DNA of 64,000 nucleotides from Telopea speciosissima (taxonomy: Eukaryota; Streptophyta; Magnoliopsida; Proteales; Proteaceae). The notes beneath the pieces are model-generated. The model searched no databases. It had not been told where the DNA came from and saw only the letters and a program-made list of their open reading frames with translations. The stretch covers positions 186,001-250,000 of the forward strand of contig NW_025317351.1 of assembly GCF_018873765.1 (NCBI RefSeq), written 5' to 3'. Shown here piece after piece: positions 49,886-62,110 of this stretch. The translations under genes and the position numbers were made by a program. Within the stretch, counting starts at the first letter, position 1. Each line of letters begins with the position of its first letter.

Positions 49886-50977
49886 CTGTACACACACAAC
49901 TGTTTAGAGGGAAAAAAGAGAGAGACGAGAGTTATTAACCATTATTGAAAAAATTCCTTTCTCTTCAATGACTATCTTTCTTTTTTAAATATAAGAAAGA
50001 AGGGATACAGAGAATAACCTAAGCATAGCAATTGAAATAAAAACAAAATAAGGAAAATAAAATGAACCCAATAGAACAAAGTGAAGCGAGGCATTGAAAT
50101 TGAACAAAAATTACCAATGAAAATGCCAACAGATAATAGTGGGCCTCACTGTATTGGACTAGGACTTTTATCGAGGTTTTGCCTAATGGAGCACCTATGT
50201 CCTACAAAACCAAAAAGCATTGTTATACACCACAGAATGAAGAGACAACACTAAACCTATGTTCCCTGTCAGGAAAAACATGAAAAAGTTAAAACTCATG
50301 GATCATGTTAAAGAAAAGAAAATTAAAATCGGATGCAACTACTAACCAATTCGAACATTAACTGCAACACTGCAACCTCTCATCACTAGTGCAAAAGCCT
50401 CCAGAACCACCAAACCATTTTTCCATATCAGCCCCAATCACACCCTGCTATTATTAGCCAGAGATATCTGTCCTGTTTTAACCACTGATAGGTTTGATCT
50501 AAAGGGTTACTCAACCCAAGTTTCAGGCTCAACAGCTCTGTAGTTTTGAATAACAAAATATCCCCCATTCTGTGAATGAGCTTTCTATTTCCTTCATTTC
50601 TGTTTTAATCTTCTAATCATATATGCTGTTTCTGTGGCCTTCCCAGTTCTTGTAGTCAGTGTTTCTTGTTTCCTAATTAGCCTATTCTGTCCTTTTAGAA
50701 CCTTTGCAAATTCTGCCCTAATCTCAATTTAGGGTTGGGTTTCAGATCATGCACCAGGAGAATTATCCAAAGTGAGCATTTTTCTTAGGTTCCAACTCAT
50801 ATTCCACAGATTCTGGTGAATCTTCTCTACATCATCTTCTCATTAAGAATTTGCTTATCCTCCACAACAGGCTGGTTATTAGTAGTGAAATATCATTTAA
50901 AATTAATTGCCATTCAATGAAACCAATAACAACCATTGGGGTTAGATAAGAATAAAACAGAAAGAAGGTAACCAAAC
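49886..50977. other. Intergenic DNA without recognised genes
   Basis: AT-rich. No coding exon recognised on either strand; short open frames only. Confidence 0.4.
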
Positions 50978-51054
50978 CTTAAGTCTCTGTTTACTGTCCT
51001 TGTCCCAAAAATTGAAGCACCATCAGAACCTGATGTTGCAAAAGTATGGTGTAC
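50978..51054 (-). pseudogene. RAE1: RAE1-type WD40 exon remnant
   Basis: The minus strand reads VHHTFATSGSDGA and then, after a one-base deletion, NFWDKDSKQRLK up to a GT donor at 50977-50976. This matches the SDGAFNFWDKDSKQRLK segment of the mRNA-export/mitotic WD40 protein RAE1. Only this exon piece was found and it is frameshifted, so it is a fragment. Confidence 0.8.
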
Positions 51055-51075
51055 ATGAATAAGGGATACCCACAC

Positions 51076-52063
51076 AAGCTCTGAAAGTATATCAAGCAAC
51101 AGATAAATCAAACCTCTTCATGAGTCAAAAGTTCAGAAGATATCTATGAGGGATAAAATTTGAAGGGAAGAAAGAATATCTGAAACATATGGAATACTTT
51201 AATTGGTAACACTAACAATATATTTTTTTTAATTAACATAAATTTTATTAAAAGAAAGATAATACGGTATAACAGGCCTCCAAGGAGGCAAGACCACAGA
51301 TAATATACAACAACAAAGAACAACACACCCGCCCCCTATAAAAGTCCACACCTCATAATGAAATGGTATTCCCATAACAGAATCTCAAAAGTATAATGCC
51401 TTGCTTGGTCAACTCATCAGCCATCTCATTGACCACTCTAGGCTGTCATTGAAAAGAGCAATGCAGGCTAGAGACAAGATGAGGAATGCATCCAACTAAA
51501 TGTGCAAATCTCCAAGGTTTCCTGAGTATGATCAACCATACAAGTAACACCATTTACATGATCTCCTTATAAATATGCATGAAACGAAACACCTGAAACA
51601 ATCAGAACCATGAAAAAATGGAGTAATAGGAATTTTTTTTTATTTTTTATTGATCTTATTGATCTACTTATTCCAACCAGATTCCAACCAGACATTGCCA
51701 CCTTGCTTTTGAACAAGAAAAAATTAAGTCACAGTCTCATTCTTGCTGAAATCATAGCTGCTGAATCATCGATCCAACCACAAAATAACACCATTGAAAT
51801 AGCAGCTGCTGATTAGAGTAGCAGAAGAAAAAAAAAAAATGAAGTGCCAAGGTTGGAGAAACCCCTTCCATCCTTCTAGTGGGGAGACCAAAAATGGAAA
51901 CCAGGCCTTTGGTGATGCACATTGGCAAACCTCACCTTCTAACAGTCATATGTGCGTCTGTCTATGCTTAAGGCATCTCTGTAGCTGAAGCAAGAACATC
52001 TATAGTTAGTACGTTGCACGTTTCTTAAAGAGAACTTCAAGTACCAGTACCAGTACCGATTGT
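51076..52063. other. Intergenic DNA without recognised genes
   Basis: Includes a poly-A run near 51830 and AT-rich stretches. No gene or repeat boundary identified. Confidence 0.4.
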
Positions 52064-52345
52064 TTAGAACCAATTCAATTTACTGAAGTCCCTCAACTTT
52101 CTGAGGTGTCTGTCCATGTCTTGTCTTGTTTTAATCCATTCTTCCCTCTCAATGACTGTAGTGGGATCATCTCTTTCACTCAGATCAACTATTTTGAAGG
52201 AGTTCCCATTATCACGAATGATAAGCGAGTCCCGCTTTCTATCCCTATTTCTTCCTCCTGGAACAGTAACCAAAACTTTTGCTTTGGTAATTGACTTAGT
52301 TTTTGAATCAATGACATAGATCTCCTCAAAATCTAATACAAATTC
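52064..52345 (-). pseudogene. Conserved C-terminal exon of an unidentified plant protein
   Basis: A long open minus-strand block reads EIYVIDSKTKSITKAKVLVT, then VPGGRNRDRKRDSLIIRDNG and ERDDPTTVIEREEWIKTRQD, and ends RDFSKLNWF with TAA at 52066-52064. An AG acceptor (CCAG) near 52346 is plausible. The charged, codon-structured sequence looks like a real last exon, but I cannot name the family. No upstream exons are visible because transposons follow at 52474, so it is probably a gene fragment. Confidence 0.55.
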
Positions 52346-52473
52346 TGGATCACATTATTATCATGCACAGGGGGGGGGGGGGAAGAGAGAGAGACAACCC
52401 TGTTATACAAAAGAAAAAGATAAAATTCAAAATGGATATTAGAGTAATATCAAGCATCCATGCATGAAGCCTG

Positions 52474-52696
52474 TGTTAAGAATAGGAGTTTTAAGGGTAT
52501 TCTTGTATATAACCACATGTATTTTATGTTTCTTCTGTTATTTGTATAAGGCCAGGGGCCCCTGTGTAATTAGTTATTCTTTTTCAATATAAGGAAGTTT
52601 GTCTCTAGTTTGAGACATAAGAGATTAAACACAACCGTATGTGCTCTTCTCTTTCCCTCTCTTTTCCTTCTTCTCCTTCCTCTCTAAAACTGAACA
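52474..52696 (+). repeat. 5' LTR of an older Copia element, with primer-binding site
   Basis: TGTTAAGAATAGG...CTGAACA, 223 bp, with a CT-rich 3' part. It is followed immediately by TGGTATCAAAGC at 52697-52708, a tRNA-Met primer-binding site. Only 44 bp of interior (52697-52740) remain before the Tekay element interrupts it. Confidence 0.8.
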
Positions 52697-52740
52697 TGGT
52701 ATCAAAGCCTACTCTTCCTGGAGTTTGAAGGTGTTACAAG

Positions 52741-55449
52741 TGTAAAATCCGCAACAAATTTGAATTTTTGGAACTTGTGTGATTTCAGGTTCCAGTCCTG
52801 TGTCGATGCTTGCTTCAATGTTATGGGCTGCATCGGTCGAGGTACTAGACCAACCATCTGACACACCTATGGAGGATTCCGGGGAGGAGTCTTCTCAACC
52901 TGCCCTTCTAGAGTCGGAGAACCCTGGTGGGGTCCCGCATCCGAGCTACTGTGGATATGCTACCTGGAGGGGATGCGAGCCTATCCCTTAACTAACTTAT
53001 TGTAAGTATGAACTTATTTGTGTATTCGTATGCCGATTATATGACCAATTAGACTTTTAGGGGTATTCGGTCATTTTATCCTTGTGGGACCCACATCCCA
53101 GTGGAGGTTCCAATTCCAAGTAATTACCCGTACCCAATTTACCCATGATGTCATGTGACATCATTCTATAATTACATTAAGGTAATAAGTACAAAATTCT
53201 GGTTAAAAACAATTTTAAAAATTAGTTTTAAAAGCTGATTTTACATTAAAAGACCAAACATGCCTTAAGTAACTTAACCACTATAAATAGAAACCAGCTT
53301 CACTATTCATTAGTGTAAGAAGTTAGAAATCAGTTTTAGAAATATTTAAGACTCAAATTACTATCCTACCCCTTAGTGCTTAAGTAATATATATACATAA
53401 CCCCTTTTACTATTTCTACTTCTCAATCCTACCTAGACATAAGGAGAATCGAAACTTCAGTCTTAAGAGGATTTTGGGGAGAAAATAGAGAAGGGAAGAA
53501 AGGAAAGGAGAACCAGACTTGGGAAGCATCGAATTGGGTCTTAGTTTGGAAATCCTCATTTGAGAAGTTTGGAGCTGAAATTGAAGGCTGCACTTCCAAT
53601 CCTTGGCTACATATCTAGGTAAGCCTTGATTCTTGCAGTCCCCATCTCTTCTTGCCTATTTCTTCCCTTATTTTCCCCAAGATTGCAACCTATATGTTGC
53701 TTGCCATTAAAGCCTCTTGACTTAAGCTTATACCATAGGAAATTCACTTACACAACCCGAAATTAGGTAAATTTTATTCGTTATACCTGAAATTTCAGGG
53801 CTGTTTCTCTACTTAATCTAATTTCAGGTTCCATGAACCAATTTATAAGCCCTAAATCATTAATTTGAGAAGTAATTAACCTAAATCCCTAATTTTAGTA
53901 TTAAATCTGAAATTCAACAAATTAGTGAAATGACCCACCTTAATTATTATCGAAACTAGAAATTGGGACTGTGCATGTTAAGATCCGCCCATTTAAAGTA
54001 AAACCCCATTCTGCCCCTTGAACCGGACAGCCGGTTCAGCCGGTTCAGCCATTTGTGACCAAAATACCCCCGATGCCTTTGATCGATCTCGGCTATACTC
54101 TAACCTCAAACATTGCTGATTTTCCGTTGATAGGGACTGTTTCTAGTCTATTCTTCTTGGTTTGTCTGCTTTTCTGGGCTATTTTGGAGGGTAATTATTG
54201 AGACCTTACCTACAGAGACAGGTAAGGGAATTCGACCTTAAATCTTTGGAGTGTTTATCATTTTAATTTGTTTTGTTACGATTGCCATGTCATACATCAT
54301 CAAAATTATCCTATTCATATAGTTTATTAGCTTTTATTTATTGCATTAGAATCTGCATATGATTTAGGTTGCATTGGCATCTTGCATTTGCATTGATATC
54401 TACTCAAGATCGATGACTATTATTGGAAAAGTATTGTTCTATTAAATTCAGTTATACATACATGTGTTATCATGCATAGATTGCACTGGCTAGGCTGTTT
54501 TATCATAACCCAAGATACTCGCCCTTACCAACAAGGGTAAGGTGTTGACAACCCGTGGTACAGCCAGAAGGGTATTTGGGGTACCATTCACGTCCCATGT
54601 TAGCGTGTGTACTCGGTGTGGGAACAAAGCAGTAGGGTTGGTCATTGAGGGTCTGTTGGGTTATTTGCCTGGTGATATGCTTTCTGGCTGGTCCTCACCG
54701 TGGTAGAATGGTTTCGCTCGGGTGACCGATGTCCGGAACGCCTGGTGTCATGTTTTCGGTTGGTGGTCAGAGTGCATTGGGTTAGCTGCCTTGTGTCATG
54801 CTTTCTGGCGGGTTCTCTTCGAGGTTAGCATCTACTGAGTAGTACTTATACCACATGTGACTTAGTATTCATGTTAGGACATGCTACTTAGGACATTCAT
54901 CATAATTGATGCGATATGTTTGCATGCATTCCCTTATTGGGCTCGTTGAGAGCTCACCCTCGTGATCACTCTATTTTTTACTGAGATGAAACTTCTATCG
55001 TCCTTGTTTATGCTCCTTTGGGGACTCCTACTGTCAGGATTCTCCTATTGATCGCGGAGTTGGTCCTTATGTTACGGTGGAGCACGATGCTTCGTGCTCT
55101 GCGACGATCGCTCATTCTCCCGATCTCCCGATCGATCAGGCTCCTCCCTTCCTTTTGTTTATATTACTTTTTGTAGTACTTATGTACATAACCTTTTTGG
55201 CTTAGTTAGTGTTGCACCTTCGTGAACTAAGCGTGTAACCCGATGTAAAAGCATATTCATATATATATATAAATACAACTGTTTACTAGTTTCCTTTAAT
55301 TACTGTCTTATTTCATATTAAATTGCTTCCACGCTTCTTAATTTAATTATATTGTATCAAACGCGAATAGAGAACTGCATGGTGATCTTGGTTGGATGTC
55401 GGGGACATCTGGCACACTTGGCCCTTATGAACCGGGCCGGGGTGTGACA
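52741..55449 (+). repeat. 5' LTR of the Tekay element (2709 bp)
   Basis: TG...CA termini (TGTAAAATCC...GGTGTGACA). Contains a CCGGTTCAGCCGGTTCAGCC direct repeat at about 54030. It aligns with 62111-64000 at high similarity but with frequent small indels. Confidence 0.9.
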
Positions 55450-57450
55450 TTTAAGTGGTATCAAAGCATGCCACGCTCTTTTTCTATTCGCAGTCAAATT
55501 CATGATTGGCAGCTCTTGAACTCATTGACCTGAAGGTGAGTTCAACTTAAGATTAAATAAAAACCTCAACTAAAAGTTACCAAGTAAAAACAAATGGAAA
55601 AAAAAATTGACTGTAGACCGTGATATAAAGATAAAACTTCTATTATATAGATCCGAGTTTATACAAAAATTTCAGCGCATAGGCTGATCTGGTTACATCA
55701 GGTTGATATAGGTTAAGTTGAGGACCGTAGTCCTTACAAAGTGTAAAAGAAAATTACATATAAGTTAACACCTAGTCTAGATAGTAACATCGGATAGTCA
55801 CTGTGGTTGTGGGCCTTGTCCGAGAAGTGTGACCTCCGCTCTGACAACTGGTTCTCCACTGCACTCATCCTTCCACCCAACCGGAAAAACCATATTTCAT
55901 GGTCCTCTCCATGCTCTCTAATCTGTGAACAGTTGTGCCCATGTGGTACCATCACTGTGTACTCTGGAGCATTTGAAGAAGAAGAGGCACTGGATGCCAA
56001 TGATCTCGCAGTCGAGACAACGTGGGCGTCAATAAGCGTGGCGGGACCTCGCCCTCGGGCTGCAGCCATTATAGATCAAGCTGCAATAGAAACCAAAAAA
56101 AAAAAAAAAAAAAAATTTAGTTAGGAAGGTCATAAGCATTTTATCAAACACTTCTTGAGCACAAGTCGTATACTGAGTGAATGTTGCATATAGATCTTGA
56201 GGAAATGGAAGCAAAAGAGTGAAATCAGCGATAACATAGCACATTGTGACAAAATGAGCTAAGAAAAGTGGATGTGCTAGAAGAGAACAAGAAATTTCTG
56301 TTTTGGTTGAAGAACAAAAAAATATAGGAAGAGATGCTTATTTAGATCTAAAATGAAGTAAGAGAAAGAGAAGGAATGGGGATTTGATCACTTACATTTG
56401 ATTTGGGGGTGAAATCTTGTGTTAGGATCCCTTCTTTAGTCGTGAATGCTCTTAGGAACCCTCTTTGGGGTGTTAGACACTTAGAAAAGAGAAAGGGAGA
56501 AGTAAGAGCCGAATGGGTTTCAAATAGAAAAGATGCAGGTTTTTACACTTTTAAGAGAAATTGGTCACTCGCGAGTGAACCGGATGATCGATTCAACTTC
56601 GTGTAGTAAATCCGATTGCCCTTTTTGCTAGTAAATCCAATTCATCCCTTTTGCCTTCTAAAATGGTTTGAAAAATTATAAAAAATACTTAGATAAATAA
56701 TGAATTGTACCCTATAATATATTAAAATAAAATAATTATATCTTTATAATATAATAATAATAAATAATAAAAAATATATATATACATTAAAAAAAAAAAA
56801 AAAGTTATTATTTAAAATTATTTAAAAATGATATAAAATTCTTAAAACTATGTTTGTGTAATATAAGGCTTGTATATTTATAAATTGGGTGTAAAAATCA
56901 TACTTTTATGCTTTAAATGCTGTGTTATATGATTTTAAACTTATTAAATGGCTATGAAGTGAGTGTTTATTATTTGTTTCATTATAATCTAATATATTTT
57001 AATATGTAGCATGATTTGTGAGTTTTCTTTATAGGAGTTCGATTTTTGGTTTAACATATAACACCAACTCGAGATGAGTTATGTGTTAAGGCCAATTGAG
57101 GAGTACAATTACAACCCCGAGAACATTGATGAACTCAATCGAGCGCTGAGTTGCTTGTTAATGACCAGGTATATCTACGGTTTGTCTTATGGAATGACAA
57201 AGAAATCATTGTGGGCCGAGATTTTTACATCATCGATCGGAGGATGGATTACCTTCGGCCCACATTTCTCGCATAGAATCTATCCTCCACAGATGGGCGA
57301 GATATCTTCAAGGCCTCCCTTGAATTACTGTGGAGTACGATAAGGCTTATCTTGCCTTTATTACTACTTTCTCTATTTTGTGCATATATGTATATCAAAC
57401 TGCTGCGTGTGCCGATAGTTTGATGTTTATTTTCTTTCTCAGTGATCATT
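55450..57450 (+). other. Long 5' leader of the Tekay element with intron-like borders
   Basis: About 2 kb separate the primer-binding site from the gag ATG at 57451, unusually long. A strong donor (GAAG|GTGAGTT, GT at 55536-55537) and strong acceptor (TTTTCTTTCTCAG, AG at 57441-57442) would remove 1907 nt and place gag just after the leader. A 9-bp stem, GTGGGCCGA/TCGGCCCAC, occurs near 57211-57260. An alternative is insertion of an unrecognised element. Confidence 0.45.
55734..56069 (-). CDS. Antisense open reading frame (111 codons) in the Tekay leader
   Basis: Starts MAAARGRGPATLIDAHVV at 56069 and stops at 55734. Upstream on the minus strand a T-run followed by TTTCTATTGCAG (AG at 56082-56081) makes a good acceptor just before the ATG. 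I recognise no domain. The Ser/Ala run and Arg-Gly start are not diagnostic. It may be a captured gene exon, an antisense ORF of the element, or chance. Confidence 0.3.
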   Translation of the reverse strand: MAAARGRGPATLIDAHVVSTARSLASSASSSSNAPEYTVMVPHGHNCSQIREHGEDHEIWFFRLGGRMSAVENQLSERRSHFSDKAHNHSDYPMLLSRLGVNLYVIFFYTL

Positions 57451-58622
57451 ATGGATCCTCGGCCTCCTGTTACATATCGAGGCATAACACCGAAGGCCGT
57501 GCACGGCAGCCTCATCCTCAATCCTACCCATAATGATCCTCCGGTGGGGTACACAAGCAAATCATCATCCTCCTCCCCCGATATGCCTGCTCACGACAAA
57601 GCTAGCCTTATAAGGGCTATAATGGAAGGGCAAGCACAAGAAATGCATCGAGATGATTACCGATATGGGTAATCAATTCCAAGCAGCCATCGGAGTATCC
57701 AAACTTCACAAGCAGCCCCGCAACTCCTGCAGCCCCTGCTGTCCCTCCCCCTCTGCTCCACAACAGACACTCAAGGCCGTACGATGGAACGGTTCCTCAA
57801 GATGCGCCTTTAACTTTTGGGATCGCCAGGACACCCTGCTTCTGTTAAATGGGTGAAAGAGATGGAGAAAGCCTTTGAGTTTACGGGATGCAATGACCAG
57901 CGAAACTCATCTCTTTAGATATAAGCTACAAGTATGAAGCGAGAGGCTGGTGGGAAACCACAAAGCCTATCTTGCAAGCGGCTCACCCCGTCCTAACTTG
58001 GGACATTTTTAAACAAGCTTTCTTTGGGAATTACTTCCCCACCAAAGTGTGAGGAAGAGGAAAGAGATTGAATTGGCTGAATTGGTTCAGGATCGAAGCC
58101 GTCTTTGGAGTACCACAGAAGTTTGAAGAGTTATTCTTCTTTGCTCCTCTTCACTGGGAACAGATGAAGCTAAAGCACGAAGTTCGAAGATGGATTAAGG
58201 CCACGATTGCTTCGATTATGGCCACTGAGACCGACCCAAGGGTATTCGGAGACCGTGCAAACAAGCAAAGAGGGTTGAGGATAAGCAGAGGGATGCTTAT
58301 TATGTTAGTCGGCTTGCAAAAGAGCAACACCATTCCCTGGCAGAGGATTCAACAAGTATAGTAGGTTTTCCGGATCTAGTGCAGTCTCATCCTGCACAAA
58401 ATGGGTGAGTCCGAGACATCGCAACTGCACCGGTGTATGCCAATCCAGGCACCAAGGTGTCGATACTACTTCTCTTGCTCCATCGGGTGTTCTTGAGTAC
58501 AAATGTTTCACCTGTGGCCGGATGGGTCATACTCTAGGACTTGCCATCACAAGAGGCCCATGCTTCCTCCTCGACAACCGGCCGGTAGACCTCAAGGTCG
58601 AGTCTACTCTGGACCGCAAGTG
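57451..58622 (+). pseudogene. Gypsy gag (frameshifted)
   Basis: Starts MDPRPPVTYRGITPKAVHGS. Across frames the retrotransposon-gag core is seen (KYEARGWWET near 57935, FKQAFFGNYFP near 58010, EELFFFAPLHW near 58120), and the zinc knuckle begins YKCFTCGRMGHT near 58500. Several frameshifts and stops interrupt it. Confidence 0.75.
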
Positions 58623-58739
58623 AGTGAAGCCAATCAGTCGTAGTTCTGGTAACTTTCTAAACTCAAGCTTGATGGTAAATTTCAATAATTATTGTCATGC
58701 ATACATAATCATCGTGTCATGGCATATAGGTACCATCCT

Positions 58740-60547
58740 TATATGTGATCATCCAAGATATACATTGTTCGATCTTTGAGCGACGCACTCCTTTGTGTCT
58801 CCGTCCTTTGCTAAGAGGATTGGTGTGTTACCTAAGAGTTTATCAGAAGGTTTAGCGATCAAGACACCTACCGGGTCAAGAATAGACTTGAATACTTTAT
58901 ATGAACCGTGTGCGGTGAGAATTGCTTTGGTAGAATCATGAATGCACATCGATTCGCTTCAATATAGTGACTTTGATGTCATATTGGGTATGGATCTGGT
59001 TGTACTACAAAGCTAATGTACTATGTGCTGAAAGGAAGATAGTATTCAGCCAAAGGGCAAGAAAGGATTCATCTTCGTGGGTGATAAGAAGAAAAGGCCA
59101 AAGAAGATGGTGATTTCAGCTTGGAAATGAAGAAACCGCTTGAACAAGGGATGCAGGATACCTTGTGTCGGTTTTGGATACCAGGACACGAGTTAGGCCA
59201 ACGACCGAGATCCCTATTGTTGAGGAATTCCCCGATGTCTTTCCCGATGACTGACAAGCCTGCCTCCACCAAGAGAGAATGAGTTTGTGATTGATCTTAA
59301 ACCTGGATCGGCGCGCAGATCTAAAGCACCTCTGCGAATGGCACCGACTGCATTGAAAGAATTACAAGCTCCCTTCAAGACTTATTGAAGAAAGGCTTTA
59401 TAAGACCGAGTATCTCCTCGGGGTGCTCCAGTCTTGTTCGTGAAGAAGAAAGACGGCTCCACGAGGATGTGTATTGATTATAGAGAGCTAAACAAGCTAA
59501 CAATCAAGAACAAGTATCCTCTCGCAAGGATTGATGATCTTTTGATCACCAGGTGCCAAGTCTTTTCAAGATAGATCTCGGATCGGTACCATCGCTTCAA
59601 TTAAGGAAGGCGATGTTAGTAAGACCGCTCGGGACTCGATATGGGCACTATGAGTTCCTGGTTATGTCATTTGGGCTTACTAATGCCCCAATGCAGCATT
59701 TATGGCCAGCGATGAGCGAGTCTTCCATGATGTCCTGGACAAGTTTGTGATAGTCTTCATTGATGATATCTTGATTTACTCAAGAATGAAGAAGAGCATG
59801 CCCAAAGATTTGAGATTTATTCTCGCAAAGACCGAGAGAGCAGACTATATGCAAAATTCAACAAGCTGTGAATTTTGGTTACCTCGAGTTGGGTTTCTAG
59901 GCCATATTATTTCAGCCGGAGGATCAAGTGGACCCAGGGAAGGTTCAAGCGTGGTAAATTGGGAGAGCCCCAAAACAAGAACAGCGATTAGAAGTTTTCT
60001 GGGATTAGCTGGGTATTACGAAGGTTTATTGAAAACTTCTCAAAGATAGCTATGCCCGACACGCCTTACTAAGAAGGGCGCCAAGTTTGAGTGGAATGAG
60101 GATTGTGAAAATAGTTTTCAGGAGGCTCAAGAAAAGATTGGTAACAGCCCCAGGTTCTTGTTCTTCTGATGGAACGAAGGGATGGTGGTGTCTGCGATGC
60201 CTCCAAGTCGGGGTTAGGATGTGTGTTGATGCGAGAATGGGAAGGTTATTGCCTATGGTTCTCGGCGGTTAAAGGACCATGAGAAGAACTACCCTACACA
60301 TGACCTAGAATTGGCGGTAGATTGTGTTTGCACTAAAGTTGTGGAGGCATTACCGTATGGTGAGAAAATTGAGATTTTCGCGGATCACAAGAGTTTAAAG
60401 TACTTCTTCACACGTAAGGAGTTGAACACGAGGCAAAGGAGGTGGCTTGAACTCATTAATGATTATGAGTTTGATATCTCATATCACCAGGTAAAGCCAA
60501 TGAGTGGTGATGCACTCGAGAGGAAGTCTGAGATGGGATATGGGTAG
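58740..60547 (+). pseudogene. Gypsy protease-RT-RNase H (frameshifted)
   Basis: The RT contains [20 protein letters not shown] near 59470, RYGHYEFLVMSFGLTNAP near 59640, the catalytic FIDDILIYSR near 59755, and LPRVGFLGHIISAGG near 59880. The RNase H block reads EIFADHKSLKYFFTRKELNT and RQRRWLELINDYEFDISYH at 60370-60490. All frames are broken by small indels, but catalytic motifs are kept. Confidence 0.85.
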
Positions 60548-60784
60548 ATTTAAGGTTGAGGATGAAATTGCGAAGGACTTACATGCTATGGAAGTGGAAA
60601 TGATATTTGGTGAAATCAAGAATTGATTTGTATTGATGGTGCAACCATCGGCTGAGCTCGGATAATAAAAGACTGATCCTACGATGAAGAATTTCAACAC
60701 ATTGTGAATAGTATTAATCTGGGGGCCCGTAAGAGTGCAGATTTTTCACCGACTTGATGGAGTGCTTATGTTTAAAGATAGACT

Positions 60785-61850
60785 ATGTGTACCCAGCGGA
60801 TAGTCACTGAAGGAGCTCATTTTACAAGAGGCTCACCGATCTCCCTATCTCGTGCATCCTGGTGGTACCAAGATGTACCGAGACTGAAACACTTTATGTG
60901 GTGGCATGGTATGAAGAATGATGTAGCAGCCTTTGTTTCCAAGTGTTCTACATGTCAACGAGTTAAGGTCGTTAGGAATAGACCACAAGGACTTTTGCAA
61001 CCCCTAGCTATACCAGAGTGGAAATGGGAGAATATAACCATGGATTTTGTCATGGCCTTCCTCGCACTAGGAAGGGAATGGATAAATCCGGGTAATTGTG
61101 ACAGTCGACTCAAAACAGCCCACTTCATTCCTATGAAGATTACTTACTCCATGGATCGCTAGCTAAGCTTTATGTGGATAACATTATCGGACTTTCAGGG
61201 GTACCTGAATATTGTGTCTCGACAGAGACCCCAGGTTTACTTGAGTTCTGGAAGAGTCTACGTAAGGCTTGGGTTCCGAGTTGAGTCTAGCGCAGCATAC
61301 CATCCACGAGACAGATGGACGATCGTAAAGGACAATCCGGACTTTGGAAGACATGCTCGGGCTTGTGTATTAGAGATGAGTGGCGGTGGGATGAACACCT
61401 TTCTCACGATAGAGTTTGCTTATAATAATAGCTACACGCATCTATTGATATGACCCATTTAAGGCATTGTATGGGAAGACGTGTCGTACTCCACTTTGTA
61501 TTGGGATGAAGTTGGAGAGCACGCATTTAGGTCCCGAGCTGATCAGAAGACTTGTGAGAAGGTGGATCTCGATAAGAGAGAAGATCAAGGCCGCACAGTC
61601 TGCATGGCGAAGAGCTATGCAGATAAAAGGAGGCAGCACATATTTAAAGTTGGGGAGAAGGCATTCTTGAAGGTGTCTCCAATCGAGGGTGTTGTGAGAT
61701 TTGGGAAGAGAGGAAGTTAAACCCCGATACATCGGCCCATTTGAGATTCTAAGTAGAGTTGGTCCAAGTAGCTTATCAACTAGCACGCCCCGCTCTCTGC
61801 CGGTGTGCGTGATGTGTTCCATGTCTCTATGTTGAGACAATTTATCCTCG
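60785..61850 (+). pseudogene. Gypsy integrase (frameshifted)
   Basis: The zinc-binding HHCC part includes MWWHGMKNDVAAFVSKCSTC near 60895, followed by QGLLQPLAIPEWKWENITMD. The core and C-terminal parts are seen as FAYNNSY near 61418, the TPLCWDEVGEH-like block near 61490, and YADKRRQH near 61615. Many indels. Confidence 0.8.
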
Positions 61851-61894
61851 ATTCTTCACACCGCTGCCTCAAAGAACCACCCCGAGCTTATTCT

Positions 61895-62085
61895 TTGACC
61901 GACTTATGAAGAAGTGCCAGAGGAGATTGTAGGCAGAAAGGAACACAACCCGAGGAATCGAATTATCTCTTTTGTTAAAGTCAAGTGGGGTAATCACTCT
62001 GTAGTAAGCGTCTTGGGAAAGAGAGGACTTAATGAAAGAGAGATACCCTTATCTCTTCGATCTTCCAGGGTATGTCAATTTCGGG
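61895..62085 (+). pseudogene. Chromodomain at the end of integrase
   Basis: TYEEVPEEIVGRKEHNPRN is followed by SFVKVKWGNHS and, one frame over, a TWE motif. This is the xxW...TWE pattern of the chromodomain of Tekay-type elements, thought to steer integration to heterochromatin. The frame is broken. Confidence 0.65.
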
Positions 62086-62110
62086 ACGAAATTCTAATAA
62101 GGGGGTGGAG

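Noticed and set aside
57074..57343. 89-codon open frame in the Tekay leader on the plus strand
   Set aside because: No domain was recognised. It lies within the putative leader intron and overlaps an antisense frame over a GGCCGA hairpin, so I did not call it a gene.
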